DNA from: Moringa oleifera
Lineage: Eukaryota > Streptophyta > Magnoliopsida > Brassicales > Moringaceae
Direction: 5' to 3'
Length of the DNA stretch: 64,000 nucleotides
Assembly (NCBI GenBank): GCA_021397835.1
Contig: JAJFZO010000191.1
Coordinates: 1,245,001-1,309,000, forward strand
Positions 60,201-64,000 of this stretch are shown here, piece after piece. Position numbers and translations under genes: made by a program. The notes under the pieces are model-generated. The model searched no databases. It saw only the letters and a program-made list of their open reading frames with translations, and had not been told where the DNA came from. Numbering within the stretch: the stretch's first letter is position 1; each line of letters opens with the position of its first letter.

Positions 60201-62216
60201 ACATCTCCTTTCTCGCATATTTGTTGCAAATCCATCCAAGGTACACATGATAGGTCTAAGCATTCCAACTGATGAAACAGATTATGTTGTAGTAAAGTGC
60301 ATTCACAACTATCTTGCAGGAAAAAAAGAAAGAAAAGAAAATAGTAGTGCATTAATAATTGTTCATGTAGTGCAGCTTGTGCTGAATTTGATTGTTTGTT
60401 TGCATGGTACAAGTTTTTGACTGGTTGATAATTTTTCCCTTGCTGTTTTGCTCTGTGCTAGAGCATGAGGTATAGAAGCTTCAAATCTTTGATGTCTATG
60501 CCATGCAAGATTATCTGGAGCGGTTCCTTTTTTTTTTGGGGAAACATCTAGTATTGTCTGTGCTCGGCTTTCTGTCTTGGGGGCTTTAGTATATATGTTC
60601 CGCTTTAAACGAAGACTCTTTTTTGGTTTCTTATTTGATAATAGAGGAGTTCTCCACAAAGCATAGAGCTATGTCCTTGGTGCTGTAACTGCTGTTGCTC
60701 AGATGTGAGAATTAATAGTGGGAAATCCATAATTGTCTGGTTTTATGTTTTAGCTATTTGTTAGAAAATCTACCACTATAATTTGTTAGATTGCAAGAAG
60801 GATGAATAATGGTCTTTACTTTGGTTTGTTTGACTTTTGCCTTTTTGCTTCCCTTGTACTTGAGCCTAGGGACACTATCGAAAACCATTGGTTTTACTTT
60901 AGCTTGTGGTCAAAATCTAAAATGTTCTCCATAATTTTATTAGTATGCAAAATTTTCCTGCTTGTATATCCATGCTTTTCTGGCACTGTGTCATTTTGGG
61001 ATCTTTGGTAGATAGTTTTGTGATCATGCTCCCAACAATTGTCAGATAGTGTTCAGCTAGATTATCCTAATTTGTTAATTACATCTAGAGGCGATCTTAG
61101 TAAATCTGTGGTGAGGATCACCCAGATATGAAGTTAGAGAGTCAGGCCAGTGGTTTAGTAGGTTGCCGCTAGTTCTCTTTTCCCTGTGCTAACTTTTGCA
61201 ATAACCTCAAAAGAAGTGTTTATATCCTTTACGGTATGGTATTTTTGTAAATTTTGTTGTATCTGACCAGCTTTGAAGTGAGAAAGCATCAGCAATCATC
61301 ACTATGTTTGTGTAGAGGTCCCAGCTAAAAGGACTAGGTGAAGTCTAGATTTCGACAAACATGGTTGAACTTTTACCTCAGAGTGAAACGAGCAACTGTT
61401 GTGAAGGGGCACAGCAGCTGTAGAAATCCACTTCCAGTTTCCTTATCCTGGGAAAAAGACTGCATAAAAGTGGTTATAGGAGAGGAAAAAAGGACTGACC
61501 ACTTTGTGAGAGCGTAAGCCCTGGCACTTTGTGAAAAGATTCATCGTCTAAAGTTTTTCTTGATCTAAGCAATCATTTCTAGATCCTATGAAGATATTTT
61601 AGGTGAAAATCATGGTCTCACTTAATCTTTGTGAACACTTCTACGCAATATTTCTTTGACATCTTTGTTTTGTTTCTGTTTCTTTTAATGTGCTTTAACT
61701 TTGGGAGGTTCTCTTGTATTGATCTTCTTTTCAAGGGTTTCCCACTCTAATGGTTAATAAATTATTGACTTCTTAAGCAAACAACATATACTCCCTTCTA
61801 AAACATATCAGTCGCATCACTCATGCCCTTTGTTGAATTAATTCATTTAAATAGGGCAGTTGTTCTGAACAATGCTTCATCTGCAGAGGATTACCATTAA
61901 AGAGATCAAGAGCCATCCATGGTTTCTAAAGAACCTACCGAGAGAACTGACAGAGCCAGCCCAAGCTGTGTACTACAGGAAAGAAAACCCAACTTACTCC
62001 GTGCAAAGTATTGAGGAAATCATGAAGATTGTGCAAGAGGCTAAAACTCCTCCTCCATCATCCCGATCTATACCAGGCTTTGGCTGGGGGGGAGAAGAAG
62101 ATGCTGAAGCAAAGGAAGAAGATGCTGAGGAAGAAGAAGAGGAAGAAGAAGACGAAGATGAATATGAGAAAAGAGTGAAGGAGGCGCATGCTAGTGGGGA
62201 TGTTCATGTCAGTTAA
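57232..62216 (+). CDS. SNRK2: SnRK2 protein kinase, subclass I-like
   Basis: Ser/Thr kinase of the plant osmotic-stress/ABA pathway. Exons: 57232-57351, 57697-57771, 57931-58032, 58352-58405, 58501-58593, 58678-58770, 59957-60061, 60142-60240, 61887-62216; nine exons, the standard SnRK2 layout, 356 aa. Visible: glycine loop GSGNFG (11-16), catalytic Lys33, HRDLKLEN (Asp123), DFG (143-145), activation loop [21 protein letters not shown] with the phosphorylatable Ser158 region, then the SnRK2 box ([12 protein letters not shown]). The tail is a long Glu/Asp run (about residues 318-340) ending GDVHVS. Glu-rich tails mark subclass I members such as SnRK2.4/2.10 (activated by osmotic stress, not ABA), while Asp-rich tails mark ABA-activated ones; the exact orthologue is inference. 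All catalytic residues are present. Confidence 0.95.
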
Positions 62217-64000
62217 GGAATGACTATATGGCTTTTCAATGGTAGAACATCTAGCCTTTTCGCCCTGTGGATATCATTTCGTGCCTTGTAAAAAGATTTT
62301 TTAGTTAGGATTTGGTGTTGGATAAATGTTGGTAAATTTTAGCATGAAGTATTGGGCAAGAAGTTTGTGTATTTCATCCATTTAGTGTCACGTGATGGAT
62401 CTTCGAGATTGAGTTGGTTTAGCTTTTTTGCCTTGCAAGGTCGAGATTAGCACCACAAGGGCTTTGTATGGTCTTGTTGTATCAAGGAAAACATGAGTTC
62501 TTGCAAAGATATCAAAACTTCTTATACTCCTGTTGGGTTTTCTTTTTGAGGCATCCTTTCTTTTTTCTGTTTTAGTTTGTGTTGAATTTTGCTTGCTGTC
62601 ATATGCCCTGCTTGGTAGGAATTTGCATGCAAGAGAGTATGTTGATACTTGATCTATTTTTCTCTCCATGGAATTTAGAGGTTCTAAAGGTACGAAGGAT
62701 ACGAATTTTGTGTTTGGTTGAGAAGGGAAAAAGAAATGGAAAGATGAGCAAAAGTTGCAGTGATGTCAATAGCAGTTCGGTAGAATGGTGCCGTCAGTCG
62801 ACTGTCAGGTGCTCTCTTCATCATGATTTCCTTCTTCATGGTGTGGCTGTCTTTATTGTCTTTTTGACCAAGCTAACCAAAATACAAATTATTCTTCCTG
62901 AACAAAATTTTTAGAAAGATTTTATTTATTGCGAGAGGTCTCACTGATTGGACAAGGTTTAATTTGTTTTTTTTAATAATTAAATTAAATTAAATTAAAT
63001 TATTTATTTTATAAATCAATAAATTATAAACTTTAGATTTTCAATCATTTTATCTGATGAATAACTCATTAAAGTTAATTAAATGAATTAATAGATTGAT
63101 TTTTTATTTCATTTAAATTTAATTGAATTTTTATATTAAATTTTATAAATATATAAAATTAATTAATTAAAAAATCAATAAAATTTATTTATTTTTATTT
63201 AATTTATATATTTTTTATAAATTAGTTCATCTTATAAAAATACAATTAATATATTTATTTTTATATAAATATTATTGATATTATTTAAAATTAATCTTAT
63301 GATTTCAATGCTACACATAAAGAATTAATAAATTTATTATATATTTAAAATTTTAAAATTATTAATTTAATACATTTAATAAATATTTATTTATTATATT
63401 AAAATTTATTTATTTATATTATTTTTTAAAATAATAAATCAAATTATTAATCAAATTAATTTATATAAAGTTTATTAAATTAACTAGCATATTATCCATT
63501 TAAAACTCCTGAATAAATTACAACTCACATTTTTTAAGTGAATGATTTTAACTTGACTTGCTATTGTAAAAAACTCACTAAATTTTATTACAAATCCAAT
63601 TTGAACTATGATATGGTGAATCAAACTAACTCAAACCATTGCCAACCCTAATTTACAAGACAAAATCATGCCTTACTAATTTAAAAATCCATATTCATAT
63701 AAATTGTTTTACTTATTTAATATCTTATATTTACTTAAAATTTATATAAAAATTATTCAGTAAATTCCATTAAAAATCATTTTTCAAGTTTAAATAAAAA
63801 TTTAATATTTTCTTATAGATTATATCAAAAAGATAAAGTTTGCCCAAATAATCAAGAATGAAGTGAATGCTGCCAAAAGTTTGCTCAAATCATCAGAAAT
63901 GAAAGTGAATGCTGCACAAAATTATCAGAATTAACAACGACCAAAATCAGCAAGGTCAAAATTCTGCATGTCAGGTCTACTACTAAAGATTTAGTTCTGT
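62217..64000. other. SnRK2 3' flank and AT-rich tail of the window
   Basis: 62217-62930 is the SnRK2 3' flank. 62930-63740 is almost pure AT, including an (AAATT)n run at 62979-63001. 63830-63960 has a short local direct repeat (AATCA, GAA, GTGAATGCTGC...AAA). No gene recognised. Confidence 0.5.

Noticed and set aside
60241..61886. Gene within the long SnRK2 intron 8
   Set aside because: Several short open frames on both strands, none with a domain; ordinary intron sequence.

Overview
This is nuclear DNA from a flowering plant. The evidence is spliced genes with GT-AG introns, plant-only families (MLO, B3, SnRK2, MORF, leaf-type ferredoxin, PLD-delta), Ty1/copia debris, very AT-rich spacers and many (GA/CT)n microsatellites. 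I cannot name the species from sequence alone; gene style suggests a dicot-like angiosperm.

Layout. 0-10.4 kb, all minus strand: the 5' two thirds of a phospholipase D delta gene (its 3' end lies beyond base 1), an unassigned leader exon near 6.3-6.5 kb, and a MORF1-like organellar RNA editing factor. 12.7-16.9 kb: a cluster of small single-domain B3 proteins (three intact, one pseudogene). 17.7-20.65 kb: a transposon with inverted ends, apparently nested in a decayed minus-strand copia element. 20.65-39.5 kb: a tandem array, period 5,880 bp, carrying the gene for the zeta subunit of the COPI coatomer. One 3' fragment, two virtually identical complete genes, and a third gene that is a chimera with a more diverged paralogue. 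Each unit also carries an orphan second COPZ first exon, a copia fragment and a B3 fragment. 40.8-64 kb is ordinary single-copy gene space: an MLO 7-TM protein (+), ferredoxin (-), a TM9SF/nonaspanin (-) and a subclass I-like SnRK2 kinase (+), then an AT-rich tail.

There is no operon-like logic. Two functional echoes exist: the COPI zeta array and a TM9SF protein ending in a KXD COPI-binding signal lie about 9 kb apart (probably chance), and PLD-delta, SnRK2 and MLO are all stress-signalling families.

The most unusual part is the COPZ array. Its junctions can be read in the sequence: copia integrase region lost, ancestral COPZ-1/COPZ-2 pair, crossover inside exon 2. The near-perfect identity of the units means either a very recent amplification or an assembly duplication. 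I found no candidate for a wholly new biological system; the chimeric array with two first exons per gene is the best lead. All exon borders were placed by eye from splice consensus, reading frame and family knowledge; no search was run.
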